From NCBI GenBank assembly GCA_016842045.1, contig JAEVEY010000152.1, forward strand, positions 1-62,003: a stretch of 62,003 nucleotides of DNA, in the 5' to 3' direction. Numbering within the stretch: position 1 is the first letter of the stretch; the number at the start of each line of letters is the position of its first letter. The position numbers were made by a program, and so were the translations under genes. The DNA is from Candidatus Thermoflexus sinensis (lineage in GTDB: Bacteria; Chloroflexota; Anaerolineae; Thermoflexales; Thermoflexaceae). A model generated the notes under the pieces. It saw only the letters and a program-made list of their open reading frames with translations, ran no database searches and was not told the origin of the DNA. Positions 8,986 through 17,674 of the stretch are shown here, piece after piece.

Positions 8986-9891
8986 TCAAACGGCTTGCTT
9001 CAGCGCGCGGGCAATGCGGGCGGCGACGCGCGCATTCTCGATGAGCAGCGCCCGATTGACCTGCACGCTCTCCCCGGCCGTTCGCTCCGCCACCCGGGTA
9101 AGCAGGAAGGGTGTCACCGCCCATCCCTGCACGCCCTGCCGCTCCGCCTCCCGCAGCGCCTCCTGGATGATTTCCTCCAGCTGTTCCATCGGCACTGTTA
9201 GCGAGGCCGGCGGGGGGACCACCACGAGGATCCCTTTTCCACCCAGGGCCCAGTGTGTCCGGGCGATAGCGGCGGCTTCCTCCGCGGAATCCACCCGGGC
9301 ATCCACCGGCAGCCCGCTGGAGGCGCTGTAAAACGCTGGGAGGGTTTCCGTCCCCCACCCCAGGACCGGGATCCCATAGGTTTCCAGCCATTCGCGGGTC
9401 GCCCGCAGATCAAGGATCGCCTTGGCCCCGGAACAGACCACCAGCACCGGTTCCATCGCCAGGGTGGGCAGGTCGTTCGAGACGTCGAAGGGGGCTCCTC
9501 GATGCACCCCACCAATGCCCCCCGTGGCGACCACGGGGATCCCGGCCCGTGCGGCGGCCCACACCGTCGCCGCCACGGTCGTGGCCCCGGTCCAGCGGCG
9601 GGCCAGCGCAATCGGGAGATCGCGTCGGCTCACTTTCACCACCCGTTCGCCCCCGGCGAATCGTTCGAGCTCCGCCGACGTCAGGCCGATCACCACCTTC
9701 CCATCCAGGAGCCCGATAGTTGCCGGGATCGCTCCCTCCATGCGAATGGCCTCTTCCATCTCATAGGCGACCTGGAGGTTGGCCGGCCGGGGCAGTCCGA
9801 AGGCGACGACCACCGTCTCCAGCGCGACGATGGGCCTCTGACTCGCCTGCGCTTCCTCAATGTGGGGGCCGAAACGGAAATAAGCGTTCAT
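8986..9891 (-). CDS. psuG: Pseudouridine-5'-phosphate glycosidase
   Basis: Cleaves pseudouridine 5'-phosphate to uracil and ribose 5-phosphate during turnover of modified RNA. The 301-residue sequence is typical from end to end: IVALETVVVAFGLPRP near the start, ATIGLLDGKVVIGL, VATGGIGGVHRG, and CSGAKAILDL containing the lysine expected to form the Schiff base. The frame is open upstream to 10068, but that extension translates a hairpin repeat, so the ATG at 9891 (MNAYFRFGPHIEE) is chosen. No psuK kinase is adjacent. A 36-base copy of its 5' coding end occurs at 11142-11177. Confidence 0.93.
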   Translation of the reverse strand: MNAYFRFGPHIEEAQASQRPIVALETVVVAFGLPRPANLQVAYEMEEAIRMEGAIPATIGLLDGKVVIGLTSAELERFAGGERVVKVSRRDLPIALARRWTGATTVAATVWAAARAGIPVVATGGIGGVHRGAPFDVSNDLPTLAMEPVLVVCSGAKAILDLRATREWLETYGIPVLGWGTETLPAFYSASSGLPVDARVDSAEEAAAIARTHWALGGKGILVVVPPPASLTVPMEQLEEIIQEALREAERQGVQGWAVTPFLLTRVAERTAGESVQVNRALLIENARVAARIARALKQAV

Positions 9892-9955
9892 CAGAGCCGC
9901 CTCTCTGTATTGCTCCTTCCAGCTTTGATTTTTGGTTTTGGTTCCTTGGGGATTT

Positions 9956-9994
9956 GGGGGCGAGCCGGGCGCCAAAGGCGCCCGGCTCGCCCCC
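9956..9994. repeat. Large perfect hairpin (GGCGCC-centred palindrome)
   Basis: GGGGGCGAGCCGGGCGCC, a three-base AAA centre, and its exact inverse, directly upstream of psuG. It belongs to the same palindrome class as 7538-7578, 19755-19797 and 38629-38663. Confidence 0.75.
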
Positions 9995-10064
9995 AAAATC
10001 TCTTTTATCCCCCGGGGTGGGGCCATTGGCCCACACCTTATGGCCGACTTTATCCAGAATCCAG

Positions 10065-10532
10065 TCACGAGCAGGGGAGCCCGGATTCGAATTCGGCCAC
10101 GATCGCATCTGGAGTTTTGTAGGGGATGATATCAGCGATGGCCTGGAAATGATCATCATAGGCCACAATGGCCGTGCAGCCTGCGCTGTGGGCGGCGATC
10201 GCATGGGGGAGATCCGTTGGATCCCTCAGGGCCGAGAAGAGCTTGGCTCTGAGGAGCTTCTCTTCCCGTCGAGGGATCGGAACATAGAGCAGGCGAGTAT
10301 TCAAAAGGGCGAGGAGCGCCTGGCGAGCAAACTCGCTCCCTGCTTCCCAATCCGGCTCTGTGCGCGTGATGGCGATAACCAGCAACTCATGCAGAGCATA
10401 GAAGGAGGTTACGGCCTTGACCACTCCTCGATCGATCAGTTGGAACAATTTCGAGACAGCTTCAAATCTTGCTGGCTCCATTTTCCTTGCCAGCGTAAAA
10501 GCCAGAAGCACAGAAGTATCCAGGTAGATCAC
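10065..10532 (-). CDS. vapC: PIN-domain ribonuclease toxin, VapC-like
   Basis: 155 residues with the PIN-domain order of acidic metal ligands: D5 in IYLDTS, E in ALHELL (about 48), D in DPTDLPHA (about 107) and D in VAYDDHF (about 124). These toxins cleave RNA and are held inactive by the upstream antitoxin. Translation starts at a GTG that overlaps the antitoxin stop by GTGA, so the two are translationally coupled. The stop codon lies about 175 bases before the psuG start. A direct repeat of the psuG 5' end brackets this module. Confidence 0.85.
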   Translation of the reverse strand: MIYLDTSVLLAFTLARKMEPARFEAVSKLFQLIDRGVVKAVTSFYALHELLVIAITRTEPDWEAGSEFARQALLALLNTRLLYVPIPRREEKLLRAKLFSALRDPTDLPHAIAAHSAGCTAIVAYDDHFQAIADIIPYKTPDAIVAEFESGLPCS

Positions 10533-10738
10533 TGGGCCCTCTCCGCTGGGGAGCGTATCTCCGCCTCTGCTCCATGGGAGGGGAGCAAAAGGATCTTCAA
10601 CAACTCCTGGGACAACAGCAATGCCAGCGGCACGATCGCCTCAGAAAAGATTCGTTCGGCGCTTTCCCTGCGCCCTTCATGAAGGATTTCATCGAACGAT
10701 TTCCCTTTTAGATAGTCAGAAAAATCATCGATCGTCAT
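10529..10738 (-). CDS. vapB: Putative antitoxin partner of the PIN toxin
   Basis: 69 residues, acidic at the start (MTIDDFSDYLKGKSFDEIL) with a helical remainder. Its position immediately upstream of the PIN toxin, with a four-base overlap, identifies it as the antitoxin. It shows no clear AbrB or ribbon-helix-helix signature, so the DNA-binding family is not assigned. Confidence 0.65.
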   Translation of the reverse strand: MTIDDFSDYLKGKSFDEILHEGRRESAERIFSEAIVPLALLLSQELLKILLLPSHGAEAEIRSPAERAQ

Positions 10739-11261
10739 ATGAACACCTCATGCTTCAGGATCTGGGGAATCTATATTTCTCCTCCTTAAAGTTTCTGAAG
10801 GATGCATCCCGCCGTGCGTCTTTGACGGGCGTGGGTTTCCCTTCAGCGACTCACACCGTCCTGTCCGGAGGGGCGAAGCGGGCCTCTCCCCAGGGGCCGC
10901 GAGGAGGCAATCACCCTCCATCGCTTTACACTTTAACCTGGACTTCAGACAAACTCCTCCCTTTCCTCAAGAATGGGGGAAGGGGCTTGCCTCGCGCAAG
11001 GGAAGGGCCTGAACGAGAAATCAGACGGCCCGTTTATCCAAAGTCCAATTTAACATAAGAGGGCAGAATTTGCCAGCGGGATCTTCCGCTTTGTCCCCCA
11101 GGGATCTCCGGGAGGACGGAACCATCTTCAGTAGTCCCACTCTTCCTCAAGGTGGGGACCGAAACGGAAATAAGCGTGGCCGTTGCGCCGTTCATGGCCC
11201 GCAAGGTAGAATAGCTGCCCAAACCCCTGGGAGAAAACCAGCGGTGTAACTCCTGATGCGT
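10739..11261. other. Gene-free stretch holding a relic of the psuG 5' end
   Basis: About 520 bases between the antitoxin start and the xseA stop. Apart from the 36-base psuG-like segment at 11142-11177, I see only degenerate sequence without a credible gene. Confidence 0.5.
11142..11177 (-). repeat. Direct repeat of the psuG 5' coding end
   Basis: 34 of 36 bases match 9852-9887, the bases encoding AYFRFGPHIEE of PsuG, in the same orientation. Here the frame reads HAYFRFGPHLEEEWDY and stops. The two copies flank the VapBC module. Confidence 0.7.
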
Positions 11262-12494
11262 TCATCCGGGAGAGCCTCCCTCCACCCGCACATCGATCTC
11301 CCCGTCGATCCACTGGATGGTCAGGCGCTCGCTGGGCTGGACCTGATCCGCCCGGGTGACCAGGCGGCCGTCGGCCCGGCGGACCAGGGCATAGCCCCGG
11401 GCCAGGACGGCGCGCGGGTTCAGCGCTTCCAGGCGGGCCTGGTGATAGCTCCATCGGGCTTCGGCCTGCAGGATCTGCTGGCGGATGGCGCCCTCCAGCC
11501 GGGCTCGCAATCGATGCAGGCGCTCCAGGCGGGCATAAAGCTCCCGTTCTGGCGTGTGGGCCTGCAGGCGCGCGCGCAGGGTCACCAGGGTTTGCGCCGC
11601 TCGCTCCAGTCGAGCGCGCATGGCCTGCTCCAGGCGATCCCGCCATCCGGCGATCTGGGCCGCCACGGCCTCCCGGTCCGGCGTGGCCAGCTCTGCCGCC
11701 GCGGAGGGCGTGGGCGCGTGCACATCCGCAGCGGCATCCGTCAGAGTCAGATCGATGGCATGGCCGACGCCGGAGACCACCGGAAAGGATGAAGATGCCA
11801 CCGCCCGAACGACCCGTTCATCGTTGAAGGCCCACAACTCCTCGTTCGATCCCCCGCCCCGCGCGATGATCACCAGATCCACTCCTTCCACCATCTGGAG
11901 CGCTTCCAGGGCGGCGGCAATGGACATAGGAGCGTCTTCCCCCTGGACAACGGTGGGGGAAAGGATCACCTCGGCCAGGGGCCAGCGTCGTCGGAGGACG
12001 TTCAGGATATCCCGAAGGGCAGCTCCCGCCGGTGAGGTGACCAGGCCGATCCGGCGGGGGAATGGGGGAAGGGCTCGCTTGCGGGCGGGATCGAAGAGCC
12101 CTTCCGCTTCCAGCCGGCGTTTCAGCGCCTCGAGAGCTAAGAACCGCTGGCCCAGGCCGATGGGGAGCCAGCGATCCACATACAGGCGGCAATCCCCCCG
12201 ATCCTCATAGTAACCGATCCGCCCGCGCACCACGATGGTCTGACCGTTCGCCGGCAACTGGGCCATGCGGGCCACCTGGGTCCGCCAGACCACGCAGGTG
12301 ATCTGGGCCCGCCCTTCTTTTAATGAGAAGAAAATGTGGCCCGGTGCGGTGGGGCGGAGATCTCCCACTTCCCCCTCCACCCACAGGTCCCCCCAGGCGA
12401 AGCGGGATTCTACCGCCTCTTTCAGATGAGCGGCCAGCTGAGAGACCGTGAGATAGGTGATGGGAGCCTGTTCCAGTTCCTCCCACTCGTTCAT
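11262..12494 (-). CDS. xseA: Exodeoxyribonuclease VII large subunit
   Basis: Catalytic subunit of the bidirectional single-strand DNA exonuclease. An N-terminal OB-fold (ITYLTVSQLAAHLKEAVES onward, about residues 12-110) precedes the catalytic domain with IGLVTSPAGAALRDI, ARGGGSNEELWAFNDE and SGVGHAIDLTLTD...APTPSAAAEL. A long alpha-helical region and a C-terminal segment follow. The 410-residue length is normal. The common GHE-D motif reads GHAID here. The small subunit gene xseB is not next to it but about 37 kb away at 49417. Confidence 0.95.
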   Translation of the reverse strand: MNEWEELEQAPITYLTVSQLAAHLKEAVESRFAWGDLWVEGEVGDLRPTAPGHIFFSLKEGRAQITCVVWRTQVARMAQLPANGQTIVVRGRIGYYEDRGDCRLYVDRWLPIGLGQRFLALEALKRRLEAEGLFDPARKRALPPFPRRIGLVTSPAGAALRDILNVLRRRWPLAEVILSPTVVQGEDAPMSIAAALEALQMVEGVDLVIIARGGGSNEELWAFNDERVVRAVASSSFPVVSGVGHAIDLTLTDAAADVHAPTPSAAAELATPDREAVAAQIAGWRDRLEQAMRARLERAAQTLVTLRARLQAHTPERELYARLERLHRLRARLEGAIRQQILQAEARWSYHQARLEALNPRAVLARGYALVRRADGRLVTRADQVQPSERLTIQWIDGEIDVRVEGGSPG

Positions 12495-12528
12495 GAGGAA
12501 GCTCCGGAAAGGGATTTGCGCTCCTCGT

Positions 12529-13560
12529 TCATCGCGTTTCGGTGATCTTCCGCAAGCCCCGCGGCTGATCCGGATCCAACCCCTTCAATCGAGCGAGGGA
12601 GACAGCGAACCACTGCCCGGGGATCACGGCCACCATCGGTGAGAGCCATTCCGGAACCGGTGGCAGCGGAATGCCCACGTCCGCCAGGGCGAGCAACGTG
12701 CGATCTTCGCTGCACAGGGTGAGATGGGCCTCCCGCTCCCGAAGCAGGCCCGCCAGGCTTTCCATCTCGGAACGGAAGGTGGGGCCCGGGGCGATCAGGA
12801 AAACGGGGAAGCCGGGCTCCACCAGAGCGATCGGCCCGTGAAGGAAATCCGCCGAGGAATACGGCTCCGCCACGATATAAGTCAACTCCTTCAGCTTCAG
12901 GGCGACTTCGAAAGCCGTGGCATAGTTGAAGCCACGGCCGATGACCACGCCGTGAACCGCCCGCCACCAGAACGCCGCCGCCTCGCGGGCGGCTTCCTCC
13001 GTGCTCAGTGCCCAGGCGATCGCTTCCGGCAATTGAAGCAGATCCTCCCGCATGGCGGCATCACCGGTCCAGGCAGCGGCCAGGAGGGCGAGGGCGATCA
13101 GCTGAGCCGTGTAGGTTTTGGTGGCGGCTACCGCCCGTTCTTCCCCCGCCCGTAACAGAAGGACCGCGTGGGCGGCCGAGGCCAGGGGGGAAGCAGGCTC
13201 ATTGGTGATCGCCAGGGTCCACCCGCCCTGGCGTCGAGCTTCCTGAACGACCTCCACAATGTCCGGAGAGCGTCCGGACTGCGAGATCCCGATCACCCAT
13301 GCGCGATCCAGCCGGGGAGGCCGTTGATAGAATGTGAAAAGGGATGGTGTGGCCAGGGCTGCCGGGAGGCCGGCGAAGGCGCCCAGCAGGTATTGCCCGT
13401 AGCGGGCTGCGTTGTCCGAGCTTCCCCGCGCGGCCAGCACGGCCAGGGCGGGTTGAAAACGGCGCACGGCTTCAACGATCCGCCGGGCCTCCTCCCATCC
13501 CTCGCTGATCAGGCGATCGGCGACCTCGGGCTGCTGTCGAATCTCCTGCTCCACCCACAT
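12529..13560 (-). CDS. SIS-domain aldose/amino-sugar phosphate isomerase or deaminase-like protein
   Basis: 343 residues carrying two SIS (sugar isomerase) domains, like the C-terminal half of GlmS. Visible motifs are AARGSSDNAARYGQYLL, GISQSGRSPDIVEVV, AVAATKTYTAQLIAL, LKELTYIVAEPYSSADFLHGP and the closing DPDQPRGLRKITETR. The glutamine amidotransferase domain of GlmS is absent, so a glucosamine-6-phosphate deaminase/isomerase role is likely. The ATG at 13560 has GGGAG six bases upstream and is preferred to an in-frame TTG at 13587. xseA follows 34 bases downstream. Confidence 0.85.
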   Translation of the reverse strand: MWVEQEIRQQPEVADRLISEGWEEARRIVEAVRRFQPALAVLAARGSSDNAARYGQYLLGAFAGLPAALATPSLFTFYQRPPRLDRAWVIGISQSGRSPDIVEVVQEARRQGGWTLAITNEPASPLASAAHAVLLLRAGEERAVAATKTYTAQLIALALLAAAWTGDAAMREDLLQLPEAIAWALSTEEAAREAAAFWWRAVHGVVIGRGFNYATAFEVALKLKELTYIVAEPYSSADFLHGPIALVEPGFPVFLIAPGPTFRSEMESLAGLLREREAHLTLCSEDRTLLALADVGIPLPPVPEWLSPMVAVIPGQWFAVSLARLKGLDPDQPRGLRKITETR

Positions 13561-13589
13561 CCAGAGCTCCCATGCGCCGAATTTCAAGC

Positions 13590-13618
13590 TTGAAGGTGTC
13601 CTTCGAGCCGATTATACT
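13590..13618 (+). promoter_or_regulatory. Promoter of the MaoC-like gene
   Basis: TTGAAG (13590-13595) and TATACT (13613-13618) with a 17-bp spacer, giving a leader of about 75 bases before the start codon at 13701. Confidence 0.65.
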
Positions 13619-13700
13619 TCAGGGCGTGGTCGTTGATCCTCCCTTGAAGCAGCATGAGGGAAAGGGGCTGTCGCTCGACTTCCTGCAGGAGGCATCGCTT

Positions 13701-14168
13701 ATGTCCGCGGAGAGAGCCCTGATTCGAGGGCTGTATTTTGAAGATCTGGAGGTCGGCTGGAAGGTGCGCACCCCGGGCCGCACCGTGACGGAGGCAGATA
13801 TCGTGGCGTTTGCCGGGCTCTCCGGCGATTACACACCGCTGCACACGGATGCGGAATACGCCCGCAGCACGATCTTTGGGGAACGGATCGCACACGGTCT
13901 GCTTGGCCTGGCGATCGCCTCCGGGCTGGCCACCCGGCTTGGGTTCCTGGAGGAAACCGTGGAGGCCTTCACCGGCCTGGAATGGAAATTCCGGGCCCCC
14001 ATCCGCATTGGAGATACCATCCACGCGGAGATCGAGGTGGCCCAGAAGCGGCCGACACCGGACGGTCGGGCAGGCTTCGTCGTTTTCAACGTGCAGGTCC
14101 TGAACCAGCGGGGGGAAGTGGTTCAAAAAGGTCAGTGGACCCTTCTGGTTCGCGCGCGGGGTGCGTAA
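13701..14168 (+). CDS. MaoC-family dehydratase / (R)-specific enoyl-CoA hydratase-like
   Basis: 155 residues with a single hot-dog fold. The hydratase-2 motif is seen in FAGLSGDYTPLHTDAEYA followed by GERIAHGLLGLAIASG, which contains the catalytic Asp and His. Members hydrate trans-2-enoyl-CoA or related thioesters in fatty-acid or branched-chain metabolism. The ATG at 13701 has GGAGG eight bases upstream. An upstream in-frame start exists but lacks a ribosome binding site. It is transcribed divergently from the SIS gene. Confidence 0.85.
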   Translation: MSAERALIRGLYFEDLEVGWKVRTPGRTVTEADIVAFAGLSGDYTPLHTDAEYARSTIFGERIAHGLLGLAIASGLATRLGFLEETVEAFTGLEWKFRAPIRIGDTIHAEIEVAQKRPTPDGRAGFVVFNVQVLNQRGEVVQKGQWTLLVRARGA

Positions 14169-14340
14169 GAGACGAATCCGGGGGGACAGCAAGGCCGTCT
14201 CTCCTGATCTTGCACGAGGAATCCCCCATGTTTCCCATACGGAGGCTTTAGGGACGGAGCTGGCTATCTTCGGTGCCCAGCTTCGTCTCTTATGGTCACG
14301 GCCCCGTGGGCCGTGGCGAAAATAATAGGGATAAAGGATG

Positions 14341-14424
14341 GGAGTTACGCCGTTGGTTTGCTCCTGAGGAGTTGGGGGTGGGGCCCTTCTACCTCTTCTC
14401 GCGGGCCCCGAACGGCGTAACTCC
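14341..14424 (+). mobile_element. MITE-like element, copy 3 (minimal form)
   Basis: 84 bases beginning GGAGTTACGCCGTTGG and ending GAACGGCGTAACTCC, a 13-base inverted terminal repeat. The flanks AAAGGATG and TAAGGAAG resemble a decayed 8-bp target duplication. It lacks the internal hairpins of copies 1, 2 and 4. Confidence 0.6.
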
Positions 14425-14508
14425 TAAGGAAGGGATCCTTCCGCACTTCCCCAATTGGGGGAGGGCATCCCCTATTTGGGGGATGAGTTTCCGCAGTCTG
14501 TTAAAAAT

Positions 14509-14537
14509 TTTACAAATGCCACCGCACTGGGTATACT
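14509..14537 (+). promoter_or_regulatory. Promoter of korAB
   Basis: TTTACA (14509-14514) and TATACT (14532-14537) with a 17-bp spacer. It implies an unusually long leader of about 170 bases before korA. Confidence 0.7.
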
Positions 14538-14714
14538 CTCTAAAAGCACTCCAGGGCAATCGGGTTTGAGGCGGAGGCGGGCGTGGGAGAGGCTTGCTTC
14601 CGCCTTTAAACCTTTCTGGAGCTGTGGGTTGCCTCAGCTCGATACACACGGGGGCGGGCGAGATGTCGCGGGCGGGCTGATCCGCCCCTGAAAACTTACA
14701 GGGAGGCCGAGGCC
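14538..14714 (+). other. Long korAB leader with no assigned regulatory element
   Basis: The leader is GC-rich with several short complementary blocks, such as GGCGGGCTGATCCGCC. I could not match it to TPP, SAM or any other riboswitch consensus that I know. Confidence 0.35.
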
Positions 14715-16601
14715 ATGCCAAAGCGGTTTGTCTCCTGGATGATCGGGGGGCCCCAGGGCAGTGGGATCAACGTGGCGGCGGAGACCCTTGCCAAGGCCTT
14801 AAGCCGGGGTGGGCTTTATGTCTTCGCCAACATCGAATATCACTCCAACATCATGGGCAAGCATAGCTATTATCGAATCCGGGTCTCCGAGGATCCGATC
14901 CATGCCCCCGTCGATGAAGTGCACCTCCTCGCCGCGCTGGATGAGGAGACCCTCTTCGGAGATCACCACCACAACCCCGAATTCCCTACCCACCATGGCC
15001 ACGTTCATGAGGTGGTCCCGGGTGGCGGGATCATCTACGACGCGGATCTGGGGGATATCCGGGATCGTTTGAGTCGGGATGATCTGCGGCTTTATCCGGT
15101 GCCGTATTTTGAGATGATCCGTCAGGCGCTGGAACCTTTCGGCAAGGCGGCGGAATATCGTCAATACGACATCATGCGGAACACGGTGGCGCTGGGGGCA
15201 ACCCTGGCGATCCTGGATTATGATTTCGATCTCGTCGCCGAGGTGATCCGTGAGCAGTTTAAGGGGCGTCGGGCCCGGCTGGCGGACCTGAACATCCAGG
15301 CCATACGGGTCACCTATGATTATGTGCGCGAGCACTTTGGAAACGACTTCCCCTGGAAGGTTCGTAAGCGGGAGCGGCGAGGGGATCAAATCCTGATCCG
15401 TGGCGTGCAGGCGATCGCGCTGGGCAAGCTTCAGGCCGGGCTGGGCGTCCAGACCTATTATCCGATCAGTCCGGCGACGGACGAAAGCACATACCTGGAA
15501 GCGGTCCAGAGCAAATATAACGTGGTGGTCATCCAGACGGAGGATGAGATCTCTGCGATCAACATGGCAGTCGGCGCAGCCCATGCGGGAGCTCGGGCCT
15601 CCACCTCCACGGCAGGACCGGGTTTCGCCCTGATGCCGGAAGGCATCGGGTTCGCGGCCATCACCGAGGCGCCGGGCCTGGTGGTGTTCCTCTATCAGCG
15701 CGGCGGCCCCAGCACGGGGCTTCCCACCCGTACGGAGCAGGCGGATCTGGGGTTTGCGCTTCATCCCGCCCATGGGGAGTTCCCTCACATCGTCATCGCC
15801 CCGGGGGATGTGGTGGAGGCCTTCTACGACAGCTTCGAAGCCTTCAACTGGGCCGATCGCTACCAGATGCCGGTGATCGTGCTGGTGGATAAATACCTGG
15901 CCAGCAGTTATGTCACGGTTCCCCGCTTCGAAACCCGTCACCTGGTGATCGATCGGGGAATTCGCTACCAGCCAGCTGGCCAGCGGGATGGCTATCTGCG
16001 CCACGCGGTGACCGAAAGCGGGATCTCCCCATGGGTGGTCCCGGGCACAGAGGGTGTCGTCTTCTGGACGACCAGCGATGAACACAACCCCAAGGGCCAC
16101 ATCTCGGAGGGGGTGATCCATCGGATGGAGCAGATGGATAAGCGCATGCGCAAGCTGGAGCTGGCCGCCCGGGAGATCCCGGACAGCAAGAAGTTCACCC
16201 TCCACGGCCCGGCGGATGCCCAGGTGACCCTGGTGGGGTGGGGGACCACGAAGGGGGCGATCCTGGATGCGCTGGAGGAGCTATCGGCCCTCAACGGGCT
16301 GACGTTTAACTTCCTCCAGATCCGGATGATGCGGCCTTTCCCGGCCGAGCCGGTGGGGGCGATCCTGCGACGGGCCCGCCGGGTGATCCTGATCGAGAAC
16401 AACTACTCGGGCCAGCTGGGGAACCTGATCCGGGAGATGACCGGGTTCCGGATCCCCCATCGGGTGCTGAAATACGATGGCCGGCCGTTTACTGTGAACG
16501 AAATCATCGAGGGGGTCCGTCGCGCCCTGGAGAACGATGAGGAGCGCATCGTGATGATCTCCAGCGAAGCCCGGGAGGTGATCCGATGGCCTACGCGGTG
16601 A
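14715..16601 (+). CDS. korA: 2-oxoacid:ferredoxin oxidoreductase, fused gamma-alpha subunit
   Basis: With KorB it oxidatively decarboxylates a 2-oxoacid (probably 2-oxoglutarate) to the acyl-CoA and reduces ferredoxin. Residues 1-190 form the gamma domain (IGGPQGSGINVAAETLAKAL). From about residue 220 comes the alpha pyrimidine-binding domain (QTYYPISPATDESTYLE, EDEISAINMAVGAAHAGAR, STAGPGFALMPEG), and a C-terminal transketolase-like domain (QIRMMRPFPAEP) completes it. The fusion and the 628-residue length are the archaeal-type arrangement. The start has GGGAGG. Its last 16 bases overlap korB. Confidence 0.93.
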   Translation: MPKRFVSWMIGGPQGSGINVAAETLAKALSRGGLYVFANIEYHSNIMGKHSYYRIRVSEDPIHAPVDEVHLLAALDEETLFGDHHHNPEFPTHHGHVHEVVPGGGIIYDADLGDIRDRLSRDDLRLYPVPYFEMIRQALEPFGKAAEYRQYDIMRNTVALGATLAILDYDFDLVAEVIREQFKGRRARLADLNIQAIRVTYDYVREHFGNDFPWKVRKRERRGDQILIRGVQAIALGKLQAGLGVQTYYPISPATDESTYLEAVQSKYNVVVIQTEDEISAINMAVGAAHAGARASTSTAGPGFALMPEGIGFAAITEAPGLVVFLYQRGGPSTGLPTRTEQADLGFALHPAHGEFPHIVIAPGDVVEAFYDSFEAFNWADRYQMPVIVLVDKYLASSYVTVPRFETRHLVIDRGIRYQPAGQRDGYLRHAVTESGISPWVVPGTEGVVFWTTSDEHNPKGHISEGVIHRMEQMDKRMRKLELAAREIPDSKKFTLHGPADAQVTLVGWGTTKGAILDALEELSALNGLTFNFLQIRMMRPFPAEPVGAILRRARRVILIENNYSGQLGNLIREMTGFRIPHRVLKYDGRPFTVNEIIEGVRRALENDEERIVMISSEAREVIRWPTR

Positions 16602-17494
16602 AGGATTACAAGACGGAAGTCTGGGTGGACTGGTGCCCCGGTTGCGGGGATTTCGGGATCCTGAACGCGATCCATCAAGCCCTGACCGCCCTGCAGCTCC
16701 CTCCGCACAAGGTCGCCGTCTTCTCCGGGATCGGTTGCTCGGGCAAGACGCCACATTATATCGGGACCTATGGGGTCCATACCCTTCATGGACGGGTGCT
16801 ACCGGTGGCCACCGGGTTCAAGCTGGCCAATCCCGAGATGACGGTGATTGCGGTGGGCGGAGATGGCGATGGCTATGGGATCGGGGCCGGGTATTTCCTG
16901 GCTGCCGGGCGCCGGAATGTGGATTTAACCTACATTGTTTACAACAACGGGGTCTATGGCCTGACCAAGGGCCAGGCCTCTCCCACTTTGCCCAAGGGCG
17001 TGCAGACCAAGTCCCTCCCGGAGCCCAATCTGATGGAGGCCCTCAACCCGATCGCCGTGGCCCTCGGGGCGGGTTATACCTTCATCGCCCGCGGCTACGC
17101 CTACGATGTGCGGCACCTGCGGGATCTGATTGTCGCCGCCATCCAGCACCGGGGGACGGCGCTGATCGATGTCCTCCAGCCCTGCCCGACTTACAACAAC
17201 ATCTACACGCGGGAGTATTACAACGCCCGGGTCTATAAGCTGGAGGAAACCGGCTATGACCCGGTCGTTCACAACCCGACGGACGAGAAGGAGATCGTGG
17301 AGAAGAAGGCCCAGGCCCTTCTCAAGGCCTATGAGAACGGGGATCGCATCCCCATCGGGATTTTCTACCGGGTGGAGCGGCCGACGCTGGAGGATGAGCT
17401 GGCGGCCCGTCTCCCGCACTGGGGGAAGGCCCTGGCCGACCTGGAGCCGATTTATCGACGGGATCTCACGCCGTTGCTGGACGAGCTGCGTTAG
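16586..17494 (+). CDS. korB: 2-oxoacid:ferredoxin oxidoreductase, beta subunit
   Basis: Thiamine-diphosphate and iron-sulfur subunit. WCPGCGDFG and FSGIGCSGKTPHY supply cluster cysteines, and a fourth cysteine is in LQPCPTYNN. The TPP motif runs from GGDGDGYGIG to YNNGVYGLTKGQ. The 302-residue length is typical. Translation is coupled to korA by a 16-base overlap, and the ATG has GGGAGG in the korA 3' end. No separate delta/ferredoxin subunit is encoded nearby, so electrons must go to an external ferredoxin. A strong terminator follows. Confidence 0.95.
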   Translation: MAYAVKDYKTEVWVDWCPGCGDFGILNAIHQALTALQLPPHKVAVFSGIGCSGKTPHYIGTYGVHTLHGRVLPVATGFKLANPEMTVIAVGGDGDGYGIGAGYFLAAGRRNVDLTYIVYNNGVYGLTKGQASPTLPKGVQTKSLPEPNLMEALNPIAVALGAGYTFIARGYAYDVRHLRDLIVAAIQHRGTALIDVLQPCPTYNNIYTREYYNARVYKLEETGYDPVVHNPTDEKEIVEKKAQALLKAYENGDRIPIGIFYRVERPTLEDELAARLPHWGKALADLEPIYRRDLTPLLDELR

Positions 17495-17545
17495 CGCGTC
17501 AGCAGGGCGCGCCCACCCATGAATTCAGAACCCGATGACGGGAGA

Positions 17546-17580
17546 GGCCGGGGGATGATCAGAATACCCCCGGCCTTTTT
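17546..17580 (+). terminator. Rho-independent terminator of korAB
   Basis: GGCCGGGGG...CCCCCGGCC stem followed by TTTTTT, about 50 bases after the korB stop. Confidence 0.9.
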
Positions 17581-17674
17581 TATTGAAGGGTCATCCTTCA
17601 CCCAATTGTGCCAGATGAGGCGGGAGAGGCCGGGCGATAGAGGAAGCCACAAGAGGAAATCCGTTGAGGGGAGA

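Noticed and set aside
9956-10068. N-terminal extension of PsuG
   Set aside because: It would translate a hairpin repeat; homologues start near MNAYF.
14799-16205. 468-codon minus-strand open frame
   Set aside because: Shadow of korA, rich in His/Arg/Ile patterns typical of reversed GC-rich coding DNA.
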